Shown here in pieces: positions 6,411-11,787 of a DNA stretch of 11,794 nt. The notes beneath the pieces are model-generated. The model had not been told where the DNA came from. It worked only from the letters and a program-made list of their open reading frames with translations, and ran no database searches. The first letter of the stretch is position 1. Every line of letters begins with the position of its first letter. The stretch comes from an uncultured Pseudomonadota bacterium. GTDB taxonomy: Bacteria > Desulfobacterota_B > Binatia > UBA9968. Made by a program: the position numbers and the translations under genes. The stretch lies in contig CAMLCX010000109.1 of assembly GCA_946478635.1 (NCBI GenBank), positions 1 to 11,794 of the forward strand, in the 5' to 3' direction.

Positions 6411-6878
6411 CTACTTGTTTAGGGCTTCCAACACTTCCGCCGGATGCGCTCCGGGGTCTGTGACTGGAATCCAGTGTTTTTTGATCGTGCCGTCGGGGCC
6501 GATCAAGGCCGTCGACCGAATCGTGCCTTCGGACACTTCGCCCTGGGCATTCTTGCGCGGTCCCCAGGCGCCATAGGCCTTCATGGCATTCTTTTGAGGA
6601 TCCGACAGCAATGCGAATGGTAAATTGAACTTACTGATAAAGCTGTTGTGTGAGTCGATGCCGTCCGGGCTGACACCCAAGACCACCGCATTGGCTTTTG
6701 ATACTGTATCGCTAGCGTCGCGGAACCCGCACGCTTCCTTGGTTCAGCCAGGGGTATCGTCCTTTGGGTAAAACCACAGAATTACATTTTTCCCGGCGTA
6801 GTCAGCGAGCGAGTGCTGCTTGCCATCGCTCCCGGCCAATGTGAAGGCCGGTGCCTTTTGCCCTTCGAGTCCCGCCAT
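6411..6878 (-). CDS. prxU: Selenocysteine-containing BCP/PrxQ-type peroxiredoxin (in-frame TGA = Sec45)
   Basis: A 155-residue peroxiredoxin whose frame runs from the ATG at 6878 to the TAG at 6411 with one internal TGA at codon 45 (6746-6744). A GGAGGT at 6884-6889 precedes the ATG. The N-terminus [20 protein letters not shown] and the segment [10 protein letters not shown] lie before the [40 protein letters not shown] and AHPAEVL lie after it. The TGA falls exactly at the peroxidatic cysteine (Cys45 of the paralogue at 3072-3539), and the resolving Cys50 is kept. A SECIS-like hairpin lies 8 bases after the TGA. Everything else is intact, at the family's normal length, without shifts, so this is a selenoprotein and not a pseudogene. 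Sec would raise peroxidase activity; a U45-C50 selenenylsulfide recycled by thioredoxin is expected. Standard gene callers will report only a truncated 91-residue protein or miss the gene. Confidence 0.92.
6714..6735 (-). promoter_or_regulatory. Bacterial SECIS element (hairpin directing UGA recoding)
   Basis: On the minus strand AGCGT (6735-6731) pairs with ACGCT (6718-6714), then GCGG (6730-6727) pairs with CCGC (6723-6720), leaving one bulged G (6719) and a GTT loop. This is a nine-pair stem whose loop begins with G, 17 bases after the last base of the UGA. That fits the known bacterial SECIS plan: a stem close behind the UGA inside the coding region, with a conserved G at the start of a small loop, bound by SelB. 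In the Cys paralogue the corresponding codons (GCC, GGT, TTT, CAC in place of GCG, GGG, TTC, GCT) break the lower stem and remove the loop G. Confidence 0.8.
6744..6746 (-). other. Selenocysteine codon UGA at the peroxidatic position
   Basis: TGA on the minus strand between GGC (Gly44) and ACC (Thr46), inside the peroxiredoxin active-site motif DDTPGxTKEAC. The Cys paralogue has TGT at the same place. A single T-to-A change separates the two codons. Confidence 0.9.
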
Positions 6879-6942
6879 TTGCCACCTCCGTGTTTAATTG
6901 ATGTCTAATGTTTATCACACGGAGAAACTAACTATCAATCAA

Positions 6943-6952
6943 TGGTTAACCA
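6943..6952. promoter_or_regulatory. Perfect palindrome TGGTTAACCA in the divergent prxU-ygfZ promoter region
   Basis: A ten-base perfect palindrome lies about midway between the divergent starts at 6878 and 7000, just upstream of the ygfZ -35 box at 6962. Such a position suits an operator acting on either gene. No regulator can be named; the nearby LysR is one candidate. I found no convincing -35/-10 pair for prxU. Confidence 0.3.
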
Positions 6953-6961
6953 CCATCGGCA

Positions 6962-6990
6962 TTGTCATCATCGGCGCTTGACGCTATATT
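6962..6990 (+). promoter_or_regulatory. Sigma70-type promoter of ygfZ, giving a near-leaderless mRNA
   Basis: TTGTCA (6962-6967, five of six), a 17-base spacer and TATATT (6985-6990, five of six). Transcription would begin near 6996-6998, only two to four bases before the ATG at 7000, and no Shine-Dalgarno sequence precedes that ATG. The ACGCTATATTT around the -10 box also occurs in the promoter at 3029-3056. Confidence 0.7.
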
Positions 6991-6999
6991 TCCGCACCG

Positions 7000-8088
7000 A
7001 TGGCCAAGCAATCTCTACTGACCGAATTGCACCGCAGCCATGGCGCCGTATTCATCGAACAAGATGGCTGGCTGGTGCCCGATTCTATAAGCGACCCTGG
7101 CGCCGAGTATCAATCCGTCCGCGTCGCCGCCGGCATTTTCGATTTGTCCCATCGTGCCCTGCTTCAGTTCACCGGTTCCGATCGCGTTTCCTTCCTGCAA
7201 GGAATGTTGTCCAACGACGTCCGCTTGCTGAAAATGTTCGACGGCCAGCAGGCTACGATTCTCACACAACAAGGCAGGGTCATCGCTGACGTGCGCGTGC
7301 TCTGCGCCATGAACTCGATCTATTTAGATTTCTGGGAGCCGCTTAAAGAAAAACTTCTCGCCCATCTCAATCGCTATCTGGTCGCCGACGAAGTCGAAAT
7401 CAACGATCCAAATGACGAATGGAAAATGCTCTCGCTGCAAGGCCCGCGCGCACGAGAAATACTCGCCACACTCTTTGCCAATGCCGAATTGCCTCAGCTA
7501 CCCGATCAACACGCAATGGTCCAGTACGATGGCGCGCCGATCTGCGTCGTGCGCGCCGATCACACGGGCCAGAATGGTTTCGACCTGATCGCGCAGAAGC
7601 ATTTGCTGCTGCCATTCGCTCACCGACTGGAACAGCTCGGCGCCTCATGGGTCGGCGCGCGGGCGCAGAACATCCTGCGCGTCGAAGCCGGCACGCCGCG
7701 CTACGGCATCGATTTCAATGAAGAGAATTTGCTGCTCGAAGTAGGCCTGGACAATTCCTATAGCTACACCAAAGGCTGTTATCTCGGGCAGGAAGTCGTG
7801 GAACGCATCCGCTCGCGCGGTCATATAAACAGGAAACTCTGCGGCCTCGTGCTCGACGGCAACGCGCCGGCAGGCCCAGGCGACGCAATCATCATGGCCG
7901 GCAACGAAGTCGGCAAGATCACCAGCTCCGTTGCATCCATCGCACTCAACCGACCCATCGCGCTCGGTTACATCCACAAAGACTTCTGGTCGCCTGGAAC
8001 AGCGCTTTCTATCCGCCGTGAAGACGCGGCGATCATGGCTACGGTGACCGCCCTGCCCTTCGTCGCCCCGGCGCGCCTCTCCCCTTGA
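7000..8088 (+). CDS. ygfZ: YgfZ/GcvT-family folate-binding protein (iron-sulfur cluster protein maintenance)
   Basis: A 362-residue protein of the YgfZ/GcvT (aminomethyltransferase-fold) family. The YgfZ signature KGCYLGQE is at residues 258-265, with the essential Cys260, followed by VVERIRSRGHINRKL. This motif separates YgfZ (tetrahydrofolate-dependent upkeep of certain Fe-S proteins) from the glycine-cleavage T protein. The N-terminal GcvT-type fold shows FDLSHRALLQFTGSDRVSFLQGMLSND (about residues 47-73, split over two motifs) and RVEAGTPRYGIDFNEENL precedes the signature. The ATG at 7000 fits the family N-terminus; a strong promoter ends nine bases before it and no ribosome-binding site is seen, so initiation is probably leaderless. 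The following gene, 64 bases on, encodes a Rieske Fe-S protein, a sensible neighbour for an Fe-S maintenance factor. Confidence 0.93.
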   Translation: MAKQSLLTELHRSHGAVFIEQDGWLVPDSISDPGAEYQSVRVAAGIFDLSHRALLQFTGSDRVSFLQGMLSNDVRLLKMFDGQQATILTQQGRVIADVRVLCAMNSIYLDFWEPLKEKLLAHLNRYLVADEVEINDPNDEWKMLSLQGPRAREILATLFANAELPQLPDQHAMVQYDGAPICVVRADHTGQNGFDLIAQKHLLLPFAHRLEQLGASWVGARAQNILRVEAGTPRYGIDFNEENLLLEVGLDNSYSYTKGCYLGQEVVERIRSRGHINRKLCGLVLDGNAPAGPGDAIIMAGNEVGKITSSVASIALNRPIALGYIHKDFWSPGTALSIRREDAAIMATVTALPFVAPARLSP

Positions 8089-8152
8089 ATCCGCCCTTCA
8101 ACTTCGTATATTAATCGGAACTTTTTCGCGTTAAAATGAAAGGAAATTACGA

Positions 8153-8461
8153 ATGGGGAATTTTGTCAAAGTTTGTAAGACCAACGAAGTCAAAGCGGGA
8201 TGCGGCAAGAGCGTTGAAATTGAAGGCAAGGCAATTGGCGTTTTTAATGTTGATGGCAAGTACTATGCGATCAATGACGTATGCGGTCATCGCGGCGGCC
8301 CCTTGGCTGAAGGCGAGTTGGACGGCACGACCGTCATCTGCCCCTGGCACGGCTGGCGCTATAACGTGACCACCGGCGAGAACGAATTGCTGCCCAGTTT
8401 GCCGACGGAAAAATTTGAAGTGAAGCTTGAAGACGACGACGTTTTGGTCGAGCTACCGTAA
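8153..8461 (+). CDS. Rieske [2Fe-2S] ferredoxin-like protein
   Basis: A 102-residue stand-alone Rieske protein, the size of ferredoxins of aromatic-ring dioxygenase systems and of NirD-like proteins. The cluster ligands are Cys44 and His46 in CGHRGGPL, and Cys63 and His66 in CPWHGWRY, the standard CxH-(n)-CxxH pattern. The beta-sandwich around it (AIGVFNVDGKYYAINDV before, FEVKLEDDDVLVELP after) is complete, and there is no signal peptide or membrane segment, so it should be a soluble cytoplasmic electron carrier. The ATG at 8153 has AAAGGA at 8139-8144, eight bases before the start. No oxygenase or reductase gene lies nearby, so its partner is unknown. It follows ygfZ on the same strand and is closed by the terminator at 8490. 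Confidence 0.94.
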   Translation: MGNFVKVCKTNEVKAGCGKSVEIEGKAIGVFNVDGKYYAINDVCGHRGGPLAEGELDGTTVICPWHGWRYNVTTGENELLPSLPTEKFEVKLEDDDVLVELP

Positions 8462-8489
8462 CACGACGGACTCCCCCGACGATAGTCTT

Positions 8490-8521
8490 GGCCCATCGCC
8501 GTTCAAGGTGATGGGCCTTTT
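8490..8521 (+). terminator. Strong rho-independent terminator after the Rieske gene
   Basis: GGCCCATC (8490-8497) and GATGGGCC (8510-8517) pair perfectly and are extended by GCC/GGT, giving an 11-pair stem with a six-base loop, followed by TTTT (8518-8521). It lies 28 bases after the Rieske stop codon, between convergent genes. In the reverse direction there is no T-run. Confidence 0.9.
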
Positions 8522-8526
8522 GCTAT

Positions 8527-9078
8527 CTAGGCTTTCAAACAGAATTTGATGTAATCCTTGAGTGCGTCGTTGGTGCTGTCAAAGGCAAGCTCCTGCCAGG
8601 GCACTTCTTTCGGCGCAAAAATCCCGGCTTCCGTTGATTCGTCCGCCGCGGCAAGCTCTCCACCGATAACTTCGGCAGCATAAACGACAATCACGTTAGG
8701 CGAGCGCGGATACGAGTACACATTGAGCAATGAGTTCAAGCGTACATCCACTTGAGATTCTTCCTTGGTCTCGCGAATGGCAGCGGCTTGCACGCTCTCA
8801 CCGCGGTCGACATAACCGCCGGGAAAAACCCATTTGCCAAGCGCCGGCTCGACGCCGCGCTTGAGCAAAACAATTCCACCGTCGAGTGTAAAAACGGTGC
8901 CGGCAACGACCTTGGGATCCTGATAGAAAATGAAGGCGCAAGACTGGCAAACCAGCCGTTTGGGCTCGCCGGCCTTGACCATACGCCGGTCCAAAGCGCC
9001 GCCGCAGCGCGGGCAAAACCGGTATTCGACATGGCCGTGATGGTGCATGCCGAAGTGCACATCATGCGCTGATGCCAT
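8527..9078 (-). CDS. Nudix hydrolase with N-terminal zinc ribbon
   Basis: A 183-residue Nudix hydrolase that would cleave a nucleoside-diphosphate-linked substrate with Mg2+. An N-terminal zinc ribbon has Cys22, Cys25 (CPRC) and Cys44, Cys47 (CQSC), as in NudC-like and several ADP-ribose/NADH pyrophosphatase-like proteins. The Nudix box runs from Gly88 to Val110: GYVDRGE, then RETKEESQV. It keeps all the metal-binding acidic residues (Glu94, Glu103, Glu106, Glu107), while the late conserved Gly is replaced by Gln109. The substrate cannot be deduced; the NudC-specific SQPWPFPxS motif is absent. The ATG at 9078 gives a His-rich start (residues 8-16) and has only a weak upstream purine stretch, so the Met at residue 11 is an alternative start. 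It is divergent from the HAD gene. Confidence 0.92.
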   Translation of the reverse strand: MASAHDVHFGMHHHGHVEYRFCPRCGGALDRRMVKAGEPKRLVCQSCAFIFYQDPKVVAGTVFTLDGGIVLLKRGVEPALGKWVFPGGYVDRGESVQAAAIRETKEESQVDVRLNSLLNVYSYPRSPNVIVVYAAEVIGGELAAADESTEAGIFAPKEVPWQELAFDSTNDALKDYIKFCLKA

Positions 9079-9137
9079 ACTTTCTGTCTAGCTTATATTC
9101 AGTTGAAACAAAAGGAGTTTTCTGTAATCGTCTAAAC

Positions 9138-9818
9138 ATGCTTCGCGCCGTTATTTTCGACTTCAACGGCATCATCGTGGACGATGAGCCGATCCATTTT
9201 GAACTTTTTCAAAGAGTCCTCGGAGAAGAAGGCATATTGCTCACGGAAGAAGCCTATTACGAGCGCTATTTGGGCTTCGACGATCGCGGCGCATTCGAGG
9301 CATCTTTTCTTGACAGCAAGCGTCCTCTGAACGACGCCAAGCTCAGAGAACTGATCGAACGCAAGGCAATTTACTACCAGGAAGCCATCCGCAATCATGT
9401 GGCTATTTTTCCCGGCGTCAAAGCGCTTGTCTCATCGCTCGCGGAAACATTGCCCCTCGCCGTGGCTTCTGGCGCGTTGCGACAGGAAATCGAAACAATT
9501 TTGCAGACTGCCGGCCTACTGAGACATTTCAAGGGCATTGTCAGCGCCGAAGATGTCAAGCACGGCAAACCCGAGCCGGAAATTTTCTTAAAGGCGCTCG
9601 CGGCGTTGAATGCGCAACACCAAGGCGAGCCTTTCCAAGCGCCCGACTGCGTGGTCATCGAAGATTCCCGAGAAGGCATCCGCGGCGCGCGCCGCGCAGG
9701 CATGAAATGCCTGGCGGTGACCAACTCTCACCCGGCCGAACTGCTAACCGACGCAGACGCCGTTGTCAAAACACTGGAAACGGTCACGCTCAATTTTGTC
9801 GAAAGCCTCTGCCAGTAA
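9138..9818 (+). CDS. HAD-superfamily hydrolase, beta-phosphoglucomutase-like, with DxN instead of DxD in motif I
   Basis: A 226-residue HAD hydrolase with a helical cap of the beta-phosphoglucomutase/phosphatase type. Motif I is FDFNGIIVDDEP: the nucleophile Asp8 is present but the second acid, normally Asp, is Asn10. Motif II has Ser111 (VASGA), motif III Lys144 (KHGKPEPE), and motif IV Glu175-Asp176 (VIEDSREG). Phosphatases and mutases use the second Asp as acid/base, so the Asn may slow or change the reaction; other HAD enzymes such as phosphonatase also lack it. The ATG at 9138 was chosen because MLRAVIFDFNG is the family start. The only good ribosome-binding sequence, AAAGGAG at 9111-9117, is 20 bases away, unusually far. 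The in-frame ATG at 9072 would add 22 residues and overlap the Nudix start. Confidence 0.92.
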   Translation: MLRAVIFDFNGIIVDDEPIHFELFQRVLGEEGILLTEEAYYERYLGFDDRGAFEASFLDSKRPLNDAKLRELIERKAIYYQEAIRNHVAIFPGVKALVSSLAETLPLAVASGALRQEIETILQTAGLLRHFKGIVSAEDVKHGKPEPEIFLKALAALNAQHQGEPFQAPDCVVIEDSREGIRGARRAGMKCLAVTNSHPAELLTDADAVVKTLETVTLNFVESLCQ

Positions 9819-9875
9819 AACCAGCGTTACTGAAGCAACCGGAGAACTACTTACATAGAGTGTAAAATCCCTTAG

Positions 9876-10109
9876 ACTATCGTCAATGAGCGCCGGCTGG
9901 TCCGCCCGCCCGCTCTCGACATGTCGATCCAGCGCGTTGTAGCAGGTATTGAGCAATCCACCGGCGAACCAGCCATAGAACGGCGGCCGCGAAGCATCGA
10001 GCACCCTGTCCCATTTTTTGTGCCAATGAATCGCTTCAGCGGCCTCCTCCCAGAAATCTTCCGGATCGTTCAGCCAGCGCTCATAGACTTCGTCATAGGT
10101 ATTTTTCAT
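9876..10109 (-). pseudogene. 5' remnant of a propionyl/acetyl-CoA synthetase gene (PrpE-like)
   Basis: The first 78 residues match the N-terminal (ACAS_N-type) part of propionyl-CoA synthetase-like enzymes: MKNTYDEVYERWLNDPEDFW, then KKWDRVLD, PPFYGWF, GGLLNTCYNALDRHVESGR and QPALIDDS. The full enzyme has about 630 residues. After Ser at 9878-9876 the similarity stops abruptly; the frame goes on to a stop at 9744 with unrelated sequence that is antisense to the end of the HAD gene. The start region looks intact, with GGAGGGG seven bases before the ATG at 10109. It is therefore a 3'-truncated gene left by a deletion or rearrangement near 9876; an assembly join at that point is the alternative. 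No later domain of the enzyme is found in the window. Confidence 0.8.
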
Positions 10110-10140
10110 CGCGTGCCCCTCCGGCCTTACATGAGACACC

Positions 10141-10218
10141 CGTTCAAAACGTTCAACCGCTTTCCTTCTCTGCGCTCACGCATCGCTACGTTCAACCGGC
10201 GCAGACGCCTCCGTTCAA
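10141..10218. repeat. Cluster of four short CGTTCAA direct repeats
   Basis: CGTTCAA occurs at 10141-10147, 10150-10156, 10189-10195 and 10212-10218, in the 148-base gap between the synthetase remnant and the binding-protein gene. Three copies continue with ACGG or CCG-like bases. They may be remains of a short intergenic repeat family. I see no other gene or clear terminator here. Confidence 0.5.
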
Positions 10219-10257
10219 ACGGTTTTCGAACCGCCGGAGAAGATTTTCAAATACAGT

Positions 10258-11229
10258 TCATTTCCCCGTGCTCTCTTTGCGAACTTCTCTCAGCAAGCGA
10301 AAGTCGACGACCCTATCCACGGGGATCTCGCCGATATTTTTTTCGACCTTGCGGATCAGGTCGAAGTGGATCTTGAGCTGCTTTTCGCCGATGATGCCGT
10401 CTTCGTTGAGCGCTTTGACGATGGCGCGGTAGGATTCCTTGGCGATTTCCGGATCGACTTTCCACTCGCGCTGGATGACGGCGACCGTGCCTTCGGGATT
10501 TTCCTTGGCGTAGCGCAGGCCGCGGTAGAGTGAGCGGACGACTTTCTTCACTTCCTGCGGATGTTCTTTGATGCGCTGCTCGGTGGTGGTGTAGCCGTTG
10601 CTTGCGAACTCGACCACGTCGCCGACAAACGAGACTTCGTTGAAGCCGTCGCGCCTGAGGATCGCCACCGCGGGCACCGGCACGATGATCGCGCTCACCG
10701 ATCCGGCCCGGAGCGCGGCCATGCGCACGCCTTCGGAGCCGATTTGAATCATGATCGCGTCTTTGTCCGGCTCGACGCCGTAGTGCCTGAGCGCCAGGCG
10801 CGCCGCAAGATCCGACGTGCCGCCGAACTGGCTGACGCCGATGCGCTTGCCGCGCAGCTCGGCGACGGCACGGATCTCTTTTTGCGCGACCAAATAATAC
10901 ATCGGCTTATCGGCACCGTAGAAAATCGCCTTCAGCGGCAAGCCTTTCGCCGCGAGCCGCAATCCCGAATCCGCCAAGCCGTGATAGTGCGCCTCTCCCG
11001 CGAGCAGGGCGTTGTGCGCCATGGCGGGAATCAGGCGCGGCAATTCGATATCGATGCCTTCGTCCTTGAAAAAACCCCGGTGCACCGCGACGAACAGCGG
11101 CAAATAACCCATCGAGTTTCCCGGCAGGACGAACTTGATCTGCTGGGCGGAAAGATCACTCGGTTTGGAAATGGTCAGAGAAAAAACCGCCGCGGTTAGA
11201 ATAAGGCAACGACGAAAAATTCCGTGCAT
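10258..11229 (-). CDS. ABC-transporter periplasmic substrate-binding protein, NMT1/SsuA-like
   Basis: A 323-residue secreted solute-binding protein of the NMT1/THI5-like (SsuA/TauA) fold. Residues 1-28 form a Sec signal peptide (FRRCLILTAAVFSLTIS core, likely cleavage after LSA before QQIKF). The mature part begins with IKFVLPGNSMGYLPLFVAVHRGFF (split as strand plus helix), followed by KDEGIDIELPRL, LRGKRIGVSQFGGTSD and a C-terminal helical region. These proteins deliver sulfonates, nitrate, pyrimidine precursors or aromatic compounds to an ABC importer; no permease or ATPase gene lies in the window, so the ligand is unknown. I chose the ATG at 11229 because GGAGG lies at 11239-11243 and it gives a normal signal peptide. 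Such orphan binding proteins are very numerous in some environmental lineages. An inverted repeat at 11269-11313 surrounds its likely promoter. Confidence 0.92.
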   Translation of the reverse strand: MHGIFRRCLILTAAVFSLTISKPSDLSAQQIKFVLPGNSMGYLPLFVAVHRGFFKDEGIDIELPRLIPAMAHNALLAGEAHYHGLADSGLRLAAKGLPLKAIFYGADKPMYYLVAQKEIRAVAELRGKRIGVSQFGGTSDLAARLALRHYGVEPDKDAIMIQIGSEGVRMAALRAGSVSAIIVPVPAVAILRRDGFNEVSFVGDVVEFASNGYTTTEQRIKEHPQEVKKVVRSLYRGLRYAKENPEGTVAVIQREWKVDPEIAKESYRAIVKALNEDGIIGEKQLKIHFDLIRKVEKNIGEIPVDRVVDFRLLREVRKESTGK

Positions 11230-11268
11230 GTACTGGAGCCTCCGATGGCAAATCATCTTTGATGCAGT

Positions 11269-11313
11269 GCGCTATCACGGGGTAACGGTCGAGTCAATTA
11301 GAGGCGATAGCGC
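11269..11313. promoter_or_regulatory. Inverted repeat GCGCTATC/GATAGCGC upstream of the binding-protein gene
   Basis: GCGCTATC (11269-11276) and GATAGCGC (11306-11313) are perfect inverse copies 29 bases apart. On the minus strand TTGACT (11297-11292, a good -35) lies between them, and the -10 position would overlap the half-site nearer the gene, although that -10 is poor. This suits an operator that governs the binding-protein gene, 40 bases from its ATG. Confidence 0.4.
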
Positions 11314-11338
11314 TTCTACGGGAAAGTTCAATCTCACC

Positions 11339-11406
11339 ACGAAGCACACGAAGGGGGTGAGGTAGGGGCGGGTTTCAAACCCGCCCCTACACTTCGTGCT
11401 CTTCGT
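11339..11406. repeat. Nested palindromic intergenic repeat
   Basis: The core is a perfect 14 + 1 + 14 palindrome: GTAGGGGCGGGTTT (11362-11375), a C, and the exact complement (11377-11390). It is framed by an outer imperfect inverted repeat, ACGAAGCACACGAAG (11339-11353) against CTTCGTGCTCTTCGT (11392-11406), matching at 13 of 15 positions. Hairpins with this GGGGCGGGTTT arm and CACGAAG-type flanks look like the dispersed intergenic repeats of many environmental bacteria. It could form a very stable RNA or DNA hairpin. Confidence 0.8.
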
Positions 11407-11611
11407 ATTACTATCCAAAAACCAATACCAACATGTTTGTCATAGCGTACCGCTTAAATATTCCGGAAGTCGAAGACTCTCGGATTCGAAAATTCCTTCC
11501 GCCGAGCATGTCCTGAGCAATGTCGAAGGGCACGCCAAGTGCGCAAAGGAAGACGTTGTCATTTCGACCGACGGGAGAAATCTTTCTTAGATCCCTCGCG
11601 TTCGCTCGGGA

Positions 11612-11631
11612 TGACGAGCCACGGCTCGTCA
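11612..11631. repeat. Nine-pair hairpin in the mosaic repeat region
   Basis: TGACGAGCC (11612-11620) and GGCTCGTCA (11622/11623-11631) form a perfect nine-pair inverted repeat separated by AC. It adjoins the ATCCC/GGGAT hairpin and seems part of the same repeat unit. No T-run follows. Confidence 0.6.
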
Positions 11632-11760
11632 CTTGGCGATCTTTGCGGGCTTTGCGCGAGATATTCCCATTCTTTTTGGTTGCGGCTTCGCCACGCTGGG
11701 ACCTCTGTGGCAAACACTCTTGGCCCCCCTACTTTGCGGCCTTTGCACTGCTATAGTTCG

Positions 11761-11787
11761 AAATTTGCGTGGCATGCGCAAATTTTT
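11761..11787 (+). terminator. Terminator-like hairpin at the right edge
   Basis: AAATTTGCG (11761-11769) and CGCAAATTT (11777-11785) pair perfectly around a seven-base loop and run into TT. The AT-rich outer stem and T-tract resemble a rho-independent terminator, perhaps for a gene beyond the right edge on either strand, but it may be another intergenic repeat. Confidence 0.35.

Noticed and set aside
6411..6686. Stand-alone 91-residue protein beginning at an internal GTG
   Set aside because: It is the C-terminal part of the selenoprotein. It lacks the active site and has no ribosome-binding site of its own; the full frame with the TGA read as Sec is intact from 6878.
6411..6878. Peroxiredoxin pseudogene with a nonsense mutation
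   Set aside because: The only stop is exactly at the peroxidatic residue, a SECIS-like hairpin follows, the rest is unmutated, and a selenium-type LysR gene is adjacent. A random nonsense mutation would not explain this combination.
8101..8137. Separate promoter for the Rieske gene (TAAAAT at 8132-8137)
   Set aside because: There is no acceptable -35 at the right distance, and a start site would fall on the ribosome-binding sequence; cotranscription with ygfZ is simpler.
11411..11713. 100-residue frame in the right-hand gene-free region
   Set aside because: Its sequence comes from dispersed intergenic repeats (phrases such as LRKISPVGRND typical of such false ORFs) and it has no ribosome-binding site.
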